Shown: positions 8,007 to 18,506, counted from the first letter of the stretch. The stretch is DNA of 64,000 nt from Thermococcus argininiproducens (GCF_023746595.1 NZ_CP080572.1:806001-870000), one strand, 5' to 3'. A program made the numbers and translations. Notes: a model not told the origin generated them from the sequence alone.

Positions 8007-9740
8007 ATGAACTCTGCAGTGATTATATTGGCCGCTGCAATAATATATGTGGCTATGTATTTTACTTATGGAAAGAGTCTTCAAAACAAAGTAGTCAAAG
8101 CAGATGCAAACAGACCAACACCAGCCCACAAGCTTTATGATGGTGTAGATTACGTCCCTGCACATCCAGTTGTTCTCTATGGACACCATTTTGCTAGTAT
8201 TGCAGGAGCTGGGCCAATAGTAGGTCCAGCAGTGGCAATGGCATGGGGATGGATACCCTCATTGCTTTGGGTATGGTTTGGTAACGTCTTTATTGGGGCA
8301 GTACATGACTATTTGGCATTAATGGCTTCAGTTAGATACGATGGAAAATCTGTACAGTGGATCGCTGGAAAGATAATGAGCAGAAGAACAGGTATTTCAT
8401 TTGAGGTGTATATATGGTTTACTTTGCTATTGGTTGTTGCAGCATTCGTAGCTGTTACTGCAAGACTGCTCGTTTTAACTCCACAAGCAGCAACAGCAAC
8501 GTTACTGTTCCTTTTAGTGGCAATACTCCTAGGATGGATGATGTACAAGATGAACGTTAACTTCTACGTTGCAACAGCAATAGGATTGATACTCCTTGTG
8601 ATAGCAGTGTGGATTGGATTTAAGAACCCCTTGATATTTGTTCCAGGGCAAACAGATGCTACCAGTGCTGCTTATACTCAAGCATACCACTACTGGAATA
8701 TTATATTGATGGTTTATATCATCATTGCATCGTCATTACCAGTATGGGTACTTCTCCAACCCAGAGATTACTTAAACGCTTACATTCTATGGTTTGGTCT
8801 CCTCATTGGAGGTATTGCATTTATAGCCCTTGCGAAGCCATTTGAGGCTCCAGGGTTTACGATGTGGTCAGCAAATGTTGTTGGAGGACAACCCTCGCCC
8901 TTCTGGCCAACAGTACCGTTGGTAATTGCATGTGGTGCCTTAAGTGGTTTCCACTCCATAGTTGGTTCTGGAACATCATCAAAGCAACTTGACAAAGAAA
9001 TTCACGGATTACTTGTTGGCTATGGTGGAATGTTCACTGAAGGATTCCTTTCTACAATCGTTATCACTGCTATAGCAGTTTATGGTGTCAAATTAACTGG
9101 ACTTAATGTTGCTGAATGGGGAACCCAGTATATTACCAAGGGTGGACTTGGAACATTTATCGGTGGTTATGCACAAGGATTGGCCGATTTCTATGGAATA
9201 GACATTACACTAGGTAAGACATTTGCAACTCTTTGGATTGCAGCATTCACATTGACTTCACTTGACACTGCTACAAGGCTTGGAAGATTTGCATGGCAGG
9301 AGTTATTTGGAATGGTAACTGATACCAGCCAGGGAATCTGGAATACTCTCACAAACAAGTGGATTGCTTCTATAATAATTGCAGGTCTCGGAACTTGGAT
9401 GGCATGGGGCGCTGGATATAAGGTACTATGGCCAGCATTTGCAGGTATGAACCAGTTGTTGGCTTCAATTGCTATGATGACAGCAGCTTTGTGGGCATAC
9501 AAGGTACAAAACGCTGGAAAATGGAGTTATGCAGTACTAATTCCTGCACTCTTCTTATGGATTACAGTTACGGTAGCTATTGTCTGGTATCTCATAGTGA
9601 TTCCATTGCCCAACATGAGTACAACTATAGCAGTAAAAGGTGCTCTCTCAGTAGGTCTATTACTCAACTTCCTACTTGGATACGACTTCTATCTTGCATG
9701 GAAGAGGCCGACAGAAGAGTATGAGGTTGCTCCAGCGTGA
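8007..9740 (+). CDS. cstA: Carbon starvation protein CstA family membrane transporter
   Basis: A polytopic inner-membrane protein of about 577 aa with at least 14 hydrophobic segments. CstA landmarks are visible: an early DGVDYVPAHPVVLYGHHFAS segment with GAGPIVGPA, a central GFHSIVGSGTSSKQ, and TSLDTATRLGRFAWQELF towards the end. Bacterial relatives import peptides or pyruvate. The archaeal substrate is not known. It has its own promoter and a GGGGGTG ribosome-binding site. A same-strand operon of small proteins and an ArsA-type ATPase starts 58 bases after it and may be linked functionally. Confidence 0.92.
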   Translation: MNSAVIILAAAIIYVAMYFTYGKSLQNKVVKADANRPTPAHKLYDGVDYVPAHPVVLYGHHFASIAGAGPIVGPAVAMAWGWIPSLLWVWFGNVFIGAVHDYLALMASVRYDGKSVQWIAGKIMSRRTGISFEVYIWFTLLLVVAAFVAVTARLLVLTPQAATATLLFLLVAILLGWMMYKMNVNFYVATAIGLILLVIAVWIGFKNPLIFVPGQTDATSAAYTQAYHYWNIILMVYIIIASSLPVWVLLQPRDYLNAYILWFGLLIGGIAFIALAKPFEAPGFTMWSANVVGGQPSPFWPTVPLVIACGALSGFHSIVGSGTSSKQLDKEIHGLLVGYGGMFTEGFLSTIVITAIAVYGVKLTGLNVAEWGTQYITKGGLGTFIGGYAQGLADFYGIDITLGKTFATLWIAAFTLTSLDTATRLGRFAWQELFGMVTDTSQGIWNTLTNKWIASIIIAGLGTWMAWGAGYKVLWPAFAGMNQLLASIAMMTAALWAYKVQNAGKWSYAVLIPALFLWITVTVAIVWYLIVIPLPNMSTTIAVKGALSVGLLLNFLLGYDFYLAWKRPTEEYEVAPA

Positions 9741-9798
9741 GCCTTCTTTCTTTAATTTTTAAATTTTCCGTATTTTAAATAATTTTTGAGGTGATGAC

Positions 9799-10089
9799 AT
9801 GGCGAAAAAACTTTTAAGAAAGATCTTATATTGGGTTTTAATGCCTGTTCGTGTTCTTTGGGAGTTTAATAAGGGGTTCAAGCTTTATTATCTTAGGGGG
9901 ATCCAGTGGGAACTTGAAGAGTTAGAGAATGTTTTTGCTCTTCTTTTGTTGGGTAGTTATGTGGGGATCCCAAATCCTCCTGTAGATATTAGCTACCGGC
10001 TTCTTCCCCATATGGTTAGGGAAATCTATATTATGCAAAAGAAATCTGTTAATTCATTAACCATAAAGACGGGGTGGTTAAATGTTTGA
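9799..10089 (+). CDS. Small conserved protein A, paralogue of the next gene
   Basis: 96 aa, function unknown. The middle part ELENVFALLLLGSYVGIPN, then PP and RLLPHMVREIYIMQ, is repeated almost exactly in the following gene, showing an ancient tandem duplication. The N-terminus is basic and amphipathic (MAKKLLRKILYWVLMPVRVL), suggestive of membrane association, and there are no cysteines. GAGGTG precedes the start. The gene overlaps the next by eight bases, so the two are translationally coupled, which favours a heteromeric pair. First gene of the operon with the ArsA-type ATPase. Confidence 0.8.
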   Translation: MAKKLLRKILYWVLMPVRVLWEFNKGFKLYYLRGIQWELEELENVFALLLLGSYVGIPNPPVDISYRLLPHMVREIYIMQKKSVNSLTIKTGWLNV

Positions 10090-10351
10090 GAATATAAAAG
10101 CATTTTTTAAAGGTTTTTTCAGGTCATTCAAAGCACGCTCAACAGAGTATATTGAATTTGAAGAGAGAGAACTTGAAAATGTCTTTGCCTTGGTACTTAT
10201 GGGGTCATTCGTAGGGGTCCCATCCCCTCCAACGACACTTGTTATGAGGTTAATGCCTCATATGATTAGGGAAATTTATGTCATGCAAAGAAGAGCTGGT
10301 GAGATGGATGATATATTTGGAGAAATTGCCGCAATGTTTGAAATTACATGA
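10082..10351 (+). CDS. Small conserved protein B, paralogue of the preceding gene
   Basis: 89 aa, function unknown. It shares with its neighbour the core ELENVFAL-x-L-x-GS-x-VG-x-P-x-PP followed by RL-x-PHM-x-REIY-x-MQ at about residues 30-66. It has an amphipathic basic N-terminus (IKAFFKGFFRSFKAR) and an acidic C-terminus. Its stop is nine bases before the ATPase start, with GAGGTGATAAA between. The tight layout suggests both small proteins act with that ATPase, as clients, adaptors or a membrane docking unit. That role is inferred only from context. Confidence 0.8.
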   Translation: MFENIKAFFKGFFRSFKARSTEYIEFEERELENVFALVLMGSFVGVPSPPTTLVMRLMPHMIREIYVMQRRAGEMDDIFGEIAAMFEIT

Positions 10352-10360
10352 GGTGATAAA

Positions 10361-11353
10361 ATGAAAGAGTATTTATTTCCACAAGAAGGTTTTAGAGTTT
10401 TATTTTTCATAGGGAAGGGAGGAGTTGGTAAAACAACTACTTCGGCAGCCGTTTCAGTTGCTTTAGCTAGGAAGGGTTATAAAACTCTGATAGTGTCAAT
10501 AGATCCTGCTCACAACCTTGGTGATGTATTTGAAGTTAAACTAGAGGATAAGCCTAAACAGATAACTGAAAACCTTTATGCAATGGAACTTGATATGGAG
10601 AAGTTAATCAAGAATTATTTGAAACATTTAGAGGAAAATCTAAAGCATATGTACCGTTACCTTACAGTAATAAATCTAGAGAAATACTTTGAAGTCCTCA
10701 GCTTTTCCCCGGGTATAGAGGAGTATGCTACACTTGAGGCGATTAGAGAAATATTGCAAGAAGGGAATAGGTGGGACATTATAATCTTTGACACACCACC
10801 TACGGGATTAACCCTTAGAGTGTTAGCTCTTCCAGAAATTGCACTTATATGGACAAAAAAGCTCATAGAAATTAGGAAAAAGATTTTAGAAAAGAGAAGA
10901 GCTATAGAAAATATCCAAGGAGAACGAAAGTTTGTAATTGAAGGTGAAAAGTATAAACTTCCGAGTAGGGAGGAAGAAGATCCTGTTATGAGGGAACTGA
11001 GAAGTTATGAGGGAGAAATAAAACTCGTTCGTGAAACTATCACTAATTCTAAAAGAACCAGTGTAATTGCAGTGATGAATCCAGAAATGCTTCCTTTATA
11101 CGAGACAGAAAGGGCTCATGAAGCATTAAGAAAGTTTAAGATTCCTTTTAATTTGGTAGTCATAAACAAGATTATTGAACTTGAGGAGGATATTCCAAGG
11201 ATAAGAGTAAAAATAGAGGCTCAGAAAAAAGTATTAAGGGAAATAGAAGGAATATTCAGGGGAATTGACATTGTAATGGTACCTATGTTTGAAGAGGAGC
11301 CCAGAGGTATAGAATGGCTGGAAAAAATTGGAGGGTTAATAGTTGGAGATTGA
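10361..11353 (+). CDS. ArsA/Get3 (TRC40)-family P-loop ATPase
   Basis: A 330-aa single-unit ATPase of the SIMIBI class. The deviant Walker A GKGGVGKTT (residues 18-26) has the signature lysine, followed by IVSIDPAHNLGDVF (switch I, with the A-loop Asp) and DTPPTGLTLRVLALPE (switch II, 144-159). These are the Get3/ArsA landmarks. No arsenite-binding cysteine triad and no Get3 CxxC motif are seen, so arsenite pumping is unlikely. The charged helical insert around residues 165-225 occupies the position of the Get3 client-binding region but is strongly charged rather than hydrophobic. It lies inside an operon of small and membrane-linked proteins. Confidence 0.9.
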   Translation: MKEYLFPQEGFRVLFFIGKGGVGKTTTSAAVSVALARKGYKTLIVSIDPAHNLGDVFEVKLEDKPKQITENLYAMELDMEKLIKNYLKHLEENLKHMYRYLTVINLEKYFEVLSFSPGIEEYATLEAIREILQEGNRWDIIIFDTPPTGLTLRVLALPEIALIWTKKLIEIRKKILEKRRAIENIQGERKFVIEGEKYKLPSREEEDPVMRELRSYEGEIKLVRETITNSKRTSVIAVMNPEMLPLYETERAHEALRKFKIPFNLVVINKIIELEEDIPRIRVKIEAQKKVLREIEGIFRGIDIVMVPMFEEEPRGIEWLEKIGGLIVGD

Positions 11354-11633
11354 GGAAATCTATGAAGAACTCAAAAAAGTTAGAGAGCCAATAAGTGGGG
11401 AGGATATAGTGAGCCTTGGCATTGTGAGTTTAATAAGAAAGGAGGATGATAAAGTAGTTATCTTTTTGGGTCTTGCTCGTAGGACTCCTAGACATCCTTT
11501 TGAAATGGCTCTTAACTGGGCAGTGCATGCACGGATTGTTAAGGATATAGTAAAGGTTTTAGAGGGCAAAGTTAACTTTGAGATAATTGATGATATGACA
11601 TTTCAGAGATATTATCCAATAAAGGAGGTTTAA
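11343..11633 (+). CDS. MIP18/DUF59-like small protein
   Basis: 96 aa, beginning at a TTG that overlaps the end of the ATPase gene by 11 bases, with GGAGGG upstream. The layout ELKKVREPISGEDIVSLGIV, a strand with KVVIFLGL, a helix and a final strand resembles the MIP18 (DUF59) fold used in iron-sulfur maturation. The usual Cys of that family is absent: the loop reads ARRTPRHPF. It could be a diverged adaptor of the ATPase, since other SIMIBI ATPases (Mrp/Nbp35) also pair with DUF59 proteins. The family call is moderate, the function unknown. Confidence 0.65.
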   Translation: MEIEEIYEELKKVREPISGEDIVSLGIVSLIRKEDDKVVIFLGLARRTPRHPFEMALNWAVHARIVKDIVKVLEGKVNFEIIDDMTFQRYYPIKEV

Positions 11634-11635
11634 TA

Positions 11636-12292
11636 ATGAAGGTTACTCCTGAGATGTTGCTTTTGATAATGGTTTTGGGTGCAGTGGCAGCTTTACAGTT
11701 CTATAAAGGCAGAAGATTGAACTTAAGCATAATGGAATACTACTTACGGACAATAGAAAGTATAGTAAAACCGAAAGACAAAGAATACGTGTGGATAGGT
11801 GGATATGTAGGATTTAGGGCATTTTATAAGGTCAATGAGGGCAATTTGGATAAGTTTGAATATACTTTGACACTTCTACCAAGACAAAGCATTCTCTATT
11901 TCCCAATTTCAAAGATAGTTAATAGGCATGACAAGATATATTTTGTTATAAAACCTTACACCACAATTAGACGTGAAGTACACTTGATTCAGAGGGGCTA
12001 TTATAGGTTTAAACCGAAGATTGAGGATGAAGAACTTCTTCAGAGGGAAGTGATTGAAGTGAATGGAAAACAGTACGAGGTGCTCTTTGAGAAAAGACGC
12101 GATGTAGAGCTACTTAGAGACTTCATTCAAGGATTTTCTAAAGCTGAAAATGTTAAGCATGTATCACTTACTCCAAAAACCAACGTACTATATGTCTTCA
12201 TGAAGCCAGAGGTTGAAACCATAGAGCAGGACGTGAGACATATAATCCGTTTTGTTAATGAAAGTTTAAAAGAGAGCCCCTTCGAGAGATGA
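11636..12292 (+). CDS. Membrane-anchored protein of the ArsA-type operon, unknown function
   Basis: 218 aa. One N-terminal hydrophobic helix (MLLLIMVLGAVAALQFY) is followed by a basic stretch KGRRLNLS, predicting an N-out, C-in anchor with a soluble cytoplasmic domain. The domain mixes strands and helices with YVWIGGYVGFRAFYKV and KHVSLTPKTNVLYVFM. I recognise no catalytic motif. GGAGGTT precedes the start by a few bases and it follows the MIP18-like gene directly. It is probably the membrane component of this operon. The next gene has a different role, so the operon likely ends here. Confidence 0.75.
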   Translation: MKVTPEMLLLIMVLGAVAALQFYKGRRLNLSIMEYYLRTIESIVKPKDKEYVWIGGYVGFRAFYKVNEGNLDKFEYTLTLLPRQSILYFPISKIVNRHDKIYFVIKPYTTIRREVHLIQRGYYRFKPKIEDEELLQREVIEVNGKQYEVLFEKRRDVELLRDFIQGFSKAENVKHVSLTPKTNVLYVFMKPEVETIEQDVRHIIRFVNESLKESPFER

Positions 12293-12331
12293 AGACAAAA
12301 ACCTAATAAATTTCTTTTTAAATTTTTACTC

Positions 12332-13264
12332 ATGATAGAAAGACTTTTTGCCCTTGGCTATTCAAAAGAGTTTGCAGAGCGTTATTATCAACTTTGGGGC
12401 GAGAGGGCTTTAAGAATAGCTGAAGCAATGGAAAAATCTCTTCCAAGATGCTTTCGAGTCAATACCCTTCGTGTTGGTGTATCAAAGCTTACTAAGATGT
12501 TAAACAAAAAAGGGTTTCAATTTAAGCGCGTCCCCTGGGCTAGAGAAGGCTTTTGTTTAACTAGAGAGCCTTTTTCTATCACCTCGACTCCAGAATATCT
12601 GGGAGGGTTAATTTATATCCAAGAAGCCTCTTCAATGTATCCACCAGTGGCCCTTGAGCCAAAGCCTGGAGAAATTGTAGCAGACATGGCTGCAGCTCCA
12701 GGAGGAAAGACATCTTATATGGCCCAACTGATGGAAAACAAGGGAGTAATATATGCTTTTGATGTAGGGGGAGACCGACTAAAAGAGACCAGACTTAATC
12801 TTTCAAGACTTGGAGTGACAAATACCATCCTCGTTCATAAAAGTTCTCTGTATATGGGAGAACTTGGCATGGAGTTTGATAAAATTCTTTTGGACGCTCC
12901 CTGTACTGGTAGTGGTACAATTCATAAAAATCCAGAAAGAAAAGCAAATAGAACAATTAAAGATATTAAATTCTGTCAAAACCTGCAAATACAAATGATT
13001 AAGGTTGCATTAGAGAATCTAAAGGTTGGGGGAGTGTTGGTATATTCTACATGTTCATTGGAACCAGAGGAGAATGAATTTGTGATTCAGTGGGTGCTCG
13101 ATAACTTTGATGTTACACTTTTACCTCTTCGATTTGGCGAACCGGCCTTGACCTCTCCATTTGACATAGAGCTTAGTTCTGAACTCTCTAAAGCAAGACG
13201 ATTCTATCCGGATGAACATAATACTAGTGGTTTTTTTGTGGCGAAGGTACAGAAAAAATTCTAA
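12332..13264 (+). CDS. trm4: RNA (cytosine-5) methyltransferase, archaeal Trm4/NSUN type
   Basis: Methylates C5 of cytosines in tRNA using S-adenosylmethionine. The SAM site is ADMAAAPGGKTSYMAQ (residues 117-132) and the two family cysteines are in LDAPCTGSG (Cys191, motif IV) and YSTCSLEPEENE (Cys241, motif VI). The N-terminal extension CFRVNTLR is the usual NSUN substrate part. At 310 aa without a PUA domain it is closest to the Pyrococcus Trm4 enzyme rather than the NSUN6-like one. It stands just after the ArsA-type operon with its own AT-rich leader. Confidence 0.93.
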   Translation: MIERLFALGYSKEFAERYYQLWGERALRIAEAMEKSLPRCFRVNTLRVGVSKLTKMLNKKGFQFKRVPWAREGFCLTREPFSITSTPEYLGGLIYIQEASSMYPPVALEPKPGEIVADMAAAPGGKTSYMAQLMENKGVIYAFDVGGDRLKETRLNLSRLGVTNTILVHKSSLYMGELGMEFDKILLDAPCTGSGTIHKNPERKANRTIKDIKFCQNLQIQMIKVALENLKVGGVLVYSTCSLEPEENEFVIQWVLDNFDVTLLPLRFGEPALTSPFDIELSSELSKARRFYPDEHNTSGFFVAKVQKKF

Positions 13265-13321
13265 AATAGAAAGAAAAACATTTAATAACATGCTAATAAC
13301 AATAATTTTAGGTGAATTCCA

Positions 13322-13960
13322 ATGAGGTTGCAATTGGGGGACTTTTTAAATGATATCTGTGAGGGAGAGAGAATATTCATTGAGTATGAATCCACGTCGC
13401 ATCCAGAACTTTTTCTTGATGGATTGGTGAAATGGAGCAATGAAGAGGGGATACCACTCTTAATAGTTGACATGCTGGATACATTTCATCTCTTTGTCCA
13501 GCAGCTTAGATTTTTGGGATATGGCACTCATCATTTGGAAAATCTCTGTGTTATTAAAGGAGGAGGCAAGGTTGAACTTGGAGAGGTAATTGGAAGGGTT
13601 AGAATAATGGAAGAGTTCTACGTGCAACTTAAAGAGTATAATGATGCAGTAAGGTTATTCTTCGAAAAGGTCAAATCTGATAAGGCCGTTATTGTGTTTT
13701 TGGGCACGGAAAAGTTCATGTACTCCTTCCAGGAATCTTCCTATAGGGTCGAGGAGTATTTTGATAAAGTTGTAAGAAGGCCATTGTTTAAGGGAAACAT
13801 GATCTTTGTTTTTGCTCTGAAGGGTCTCATGAGTGCTCAGGTCAAGGCCCTATGGTATGAGAGCTCCACAAGAGTTCTTGAGATTAATGGTAGAGGAGAC
13901 AGATTTTTTATTAAAAAAGCACCTAAACTTGATCATTTGGGTGGGGTGATAGAATTATGA
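13322..13960 (+). CDS. DUF257 family protein, first of a tandem pair
   Basis: 212 aa, belonging to the DUF257 family, which is found in Thermococcales. Recognisable parts are GERIFIEYESTSHPELFLDG, the strand LLIVDMLDTFHLFVQQL, IKGGGKVELGEVIGRV and ATP-synthase-like IVFLGTEKFMYSF. The fold looks like a RecA/KaiC-type core without an obvious Walker A. It is coupled by a four-base ATGA overlap to a paralogue. Function unknown. Confidence 0.82.
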   Translation: MRLQLGDFLNDICEGERIFIEYESTSHPELFLDGLVKWSNEEGIPLLIVDMLDTFHLFVQQLRFLGYGTHHLENLCVIKGGGKVELGEVIGRVRIMEEFYVQLKEYNDAVRLFFEKVKSDKAVIVFLGTEKFMYSFQESSYRVEEYFDKVVRRPLFKGNMIFVFALKGLMSAQVKALWYESSTRVLEINGRGDRFFIKKAPKLDHLGGVIEL

Positions 13961-14634
13961 CTTCCACAGTGGATGAAATCCTGGAATATACAAAATCGGT
14001 GATGTGGAGAGAAGGAATTGTCATAGAATATTCTTCTAGTGAGCCCATTCATTTAATTTTTAAATGGCTGGTAGAAATCTCTAAGAAAAATGCTGACAAT
14101 ATGCTTGTCTTGGATGTTCTGGATATTTTATCAATGTTAAAATTAAATCTTGATGTGGCCGGAGAGGATACATCTTTCATACATGAGCTTGATGTAATAA
14201 AAATAGGAGGGAACATAAAGCTTGGTAAAATAATAGGCTATGTTGATCCCCACCAAGATATTACAGTATACGCATCTAAGTATTCCAAAATTCTTCGGGA
14301 ATATTATGAAACCCATAAAAATATAGTGTATTTCATCTTCGGAATGGAAAAGCTTGTGCATCTGCAGGAAAGGAAAGAGGCATTTGAATTATACGCTACA
14401 AATTACACACGGTATGTTTTTGGCGATGAAGAGAGGGTGGGAATTTATTTCATAAACAGGGATATAGCAACAAGGGCACTGCTTTTACAAGTAGAAGAGG
14501 CAGCTTCTAGAGTGGTAGAAGTTATCCACGAAGAAGGAACATTAAAAATTAAAATTAGAAAGTCTCCACGTTTGGATGATTATGGAAAGGAATTCAAGAT
14601 TCCCCTTGAAGATCTTCGTCATTTAAAATTTTAG
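13957..14634 (+). CDS. DUF257 family protein, second of a tandem pair
   Basis: 225 aa. It parallels the preceding gene segment by segment: GIVIEYSSSEPIHLIF, MLVLDVLDILSMLKL, IKIGGNIKLGKIIGYV and YFIFGMEKLVHLQER. Both end in the same basic finish, IKIRKSPRLDDYG here and FIKKAPKLDHLGG in the first copy. Its 3' end overlaps the convergent gene on the other strand by 41 bases. The two proteins probably form a heteromer, which is an inference from coupling. Confidence 0.82.
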   Translation: MTSTVDEILEYTKSVMWREGIVIEYSSSEPIHLIFKWLVEISKKNADNMLVLDVLDILSMLKLNLDVAGEDTSFIHELDVIKIGGNIKLGKIIGYVDPHQDITVYASKYSKILREYYETHKNIVYFIFGMEKLVHLQERKEAFELYATNYTRYVFGDEERVGIYFINRDIATRALLLQVEEAASRVVEVIHEEGTLKIKIRKSPRLDDYGKEFKIPLEDLRHLKF

Positions 14635-15592
14635 TTTCAATTTCGTGAAGTATTTTTCTAGTTTCTTCACTTAACAAACTTTCAAGCTCATCTCGTGCTG
14701 CCTTAGCAACATCAAATTTTGAGGAATATTCTCTGGAAACTTCTATCCAAGGAATTTTCTTCTTTTCCACAAACACATCGATATCTGCAAATCGTTGATA
14801 TCCTCTATATTCTAGTCCCTTGAGAAGGAATTTTATCCTGAGGGGATCTTCCCAAGTTATGAGTTTTATCTTGTAAACTCTAATTCTCATAAAAGGCCTT
14901 GGATAGTCCCAGTCCCATCCTTCGCTTACAACGTATCCTAGATCGAGATCTTCAAGAACTAAAAGCACACGCTCAATATTTTCTTCGTATCTCTTTTTTG
15001 TGTCATATATTCTTATGGTTATTTCTCGCCATCCCTCTGGAAGTAACTTAAAAAGCAGGATTGGTAAGTCTATTCTGAGGGCTCTATATACATCTATGAA
15101 GTTTTTCTTGATTAAAAAGGCTCCTTTTAAATCTCCTACACTGAGATGTTCGACAAGCTTTTTGTCCGTTACTAAAAGAAGAGTATCTTTCTCCTCTCCT
15201 TCGTTTACTCCTCGGGCAAAGCTAGTCTCAATTGCATTGTATCTTTGAGGGATTATTTCCGAGATTTTTTCTGCTTCTTTAGGAACTCTCAACAATATTA
15301 TTTGTGGTCCGAGATTTGCTCTGTCAAAAGGGGCTTTTGCATTTAAAAGTTCTTTTAATACGCTATCGCTTCTCATTTTTATCAAAAAGGCTCCTCTCGT
15401 TAGGTCAAGTATAGTTTTCCATTCTTCGGCCGGTGTTACAAAAACAATAGTATCAAGTTCACCACTTTGGTTCCATGCTTCCTCAACGGATGTCTTTGGA
15501 ACTCCAAAAAGGTTGGTGATGAAATTCTCTCCAACTTCAACGTTAGAGGTTCTTAAAAATAACATTGAAGGTCCAAAACGCATTAATCTCAT
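14594..15592 (-). CDS. Conserved archaeal protein of unknown function, coupled to a phosphoesterase-like gene
   Basis: 332 aa, no named family recognised. The N-terminal half contains three apparently related units with a hydrophobic strand, a charged helix and a phrase of the type GAFLIK (TRGAFLIKMRSD, LKGAFLIKKNF, ANLGPQIILLRVP), suggesting an internal repeat. The C-terminal half has VYKIKLITWEDPLR and ends in acidic helices. There is no signal or membrane segment. Its start overlaps the stop of the upstream gene (TAATG), so it is translated together with the metallophosphoesterase-like protein. Confidence 0.75.
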   Translation of the reverse strand: MRLMRFGPSMLFLRTSNVEVGENFITNLFGVPKTSVEEAWNQSGELDTIVFVTPAEEWKTILDLTRGAFLIKMRSDSVLKELLNAKAPFDRANLGPQIILLRVPKEAEKISEIIPQRYNAIETSFARGVNEGEEKDTLLLVTDKKLVEHLSVGDLKGAFLIKKNFIDVYRALRIDLPILLFKLLPEGWREITIRIYDTKKRYEENIERVLLVLEDLDLGYVVSEGWDWDYPRPFMRIRVYKIKLITWEDPLRIKFLLKGLEYRGYQRFADIDVFVEKKKIPWIEVSREYSSKFDVAKAARDELESLLSEETRKILHEIETKILNDEDLQGES

Positions 15593-16182
15593 TATAATCC
15601 CCTCATCACTCTATAACCTCTTTCAAAATTTGTTCCATCTGGGTATTTGACCTTAATAACACGTTTGCTTTGTGGGAGAATGAAATTAATGTTTAGGATT
15701 CCATTTAAGCCTTTCTCGATAACTTTAAAGTTATGCCCATACAATGCAAAATCAATGGGTTCATTGTTTTTTAACTCACAAGGTTCGTGGGCCAAAGCCA
15801 GTCTAATTCCTTCTATTTCTATGATGCCACCAGGCTTTACTATTTTTGCCTTTCTAGAAAATTTTTTGAGTATTTCTGGATCATCTTCATTTCCAGGCAC
15901 TATATATACTGTGGCGTTAGAGTTTTCGAGAATATCTAAAAGTTCTTGAACTCTCTTTTTATATCTATCCTTAAGTTCGGGCCGTCTTTCGAGTTTTATA
16001 TTGTCTACGAGATCTCCGGTATGAATTATGTACTTTGGCCTACTCTTTTCTATTAAGTTGAGAATGAATGAGTATATGTTATCTGGTGTATCACTTATGT
16101 GCATGATCTTTGATTCTGAAGTCTCAAGTAATTCCTCTGGAAGACCTCTTCTTCTTAGAAAACTTGGAAGGCTAAATCTCAT
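15592..16182 (-). CDS. Metallophosphoesterase-fold protein with degenerate metal site
   Basis: 196 aa, similar in layout to YfcE/MJ0936 phosphodiesterases. The usual five metal motifs are D-x-H, GDxxD, GNH(D/E), H and GHxH. Here they read SDTPDN (His lost), HTGDLVD (kept), PGNEDD (His replaced by Glu), LAHEP (kept) and YGHNF (last His lost). At least three ligands are changed, so activity or metal content should differ from the family norm. Translational coupling to the next gene and a short divergent promoter region shared with the lysine-dehydrogenase-like gene are visible. Confidence 0.85.
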   Translation of the reverse strand: MRFSLPSFLRRRGLPEELLETSESKIMHISDTPDNIYSFILNLIEKSRPKYIIHTGDLVDNIKLERRPELKDRYKKRVQELLDILENSNATVYIVPGNEDDPEILKKFSRKAKIVKPGGIIEIEGIRLALAHEPCELKNNEPIDFALYGHNFKVIEKGLNGILNINFILPQSKRVIKVKYPDGTNFERGYRVMRGL

Positions 16183-16245
16183 CTTAAATATTTTTTCGAT
16201 AGCATTTTATATAATTTTGGCTTAAGAAAGAAGAGGTGGTTTATA

Positions 16246-18010
<1,765 letters not shown>

Positions 18011-18088
18011 AAAAAGTAAATCTTCTTCAAAAATTTTTTAAATGAGTAAAATAAACCACATCAAGAACATTTGTGGGAGGTAAAGAAA

Positions 18089-18505
18089 ATGGGAGACAAA
18101 ACCAGAGTTCAGGTTAGTAAGCTCAAACCTGGGAGATATATCCTTATTGATAATGAACCGTGCAGAATAGGCAACATTACAGTTTCATCCCCTGGAAAAC
18201 ACGGTTCAGCAAAGGCAAGAATCGAGGCAGTTGGAATCTTCGATGGCAAAGTTAGGAGCATTGTAAAGCCAACAAGCGCAGAGGTTGATGTTCCAATTAT
18301 CGACAAGAGAACCGGGCAAATCATAGCCATCACCCCTGATACAATCCAACTTATGGACATGGAAACTTACGATCTCTTTGATGTTCCAATAGCTACAGGG
18401 GTTAACGAGGACATCAAAGATAAACTTAAAGAGGGAATCAACGTTGAGTACTGGGAAACTCTTGGAAGAATAAAGATCATGAAGCTTAAGGGAGAAAGCG
18501 AGTGA
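18089..18505 (+). CDS. eif5a: Translation initiation factor aIF5A
   Basis: Binds the ribosome E site and relieves stalling at proline-rich stretches. The hypusination loop [10 protein letters not shown] with target Lys37 is intact in the N-terminal SH3-like domain, and the C-terminal OB-fold contains [19 protein letters not shown]. At 138 aa it has standard archaeal length. ATG 18089 is preferred as GGGAGGT lies just upstream; the ATG six codons earlier lies in that leader. A TATA-like TTTTTTAAAT near 18036 gives it its own promoter. Confidence 0.97.
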   Translation: MGDKTRVQVSKLKPGRYILIDNEPCRIGNITVSSPGKHGSAKARIEAVGIFDGKVRSIVKPTSAEVDVPIIDKRTGQIIAITPDTIQLMDMETYDLFDVPIATGVNEDIKDKLKEGINVEYWETLGRIKIMKLKGESE

Positions 18506-18506
18506 A

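Noticed and set aside
10361-11353. Arsenite-pump ATPase
   Set aside because: Only one ATPase half and none of the arsenite-binding cysteines; no ArsB-type pump nearby.
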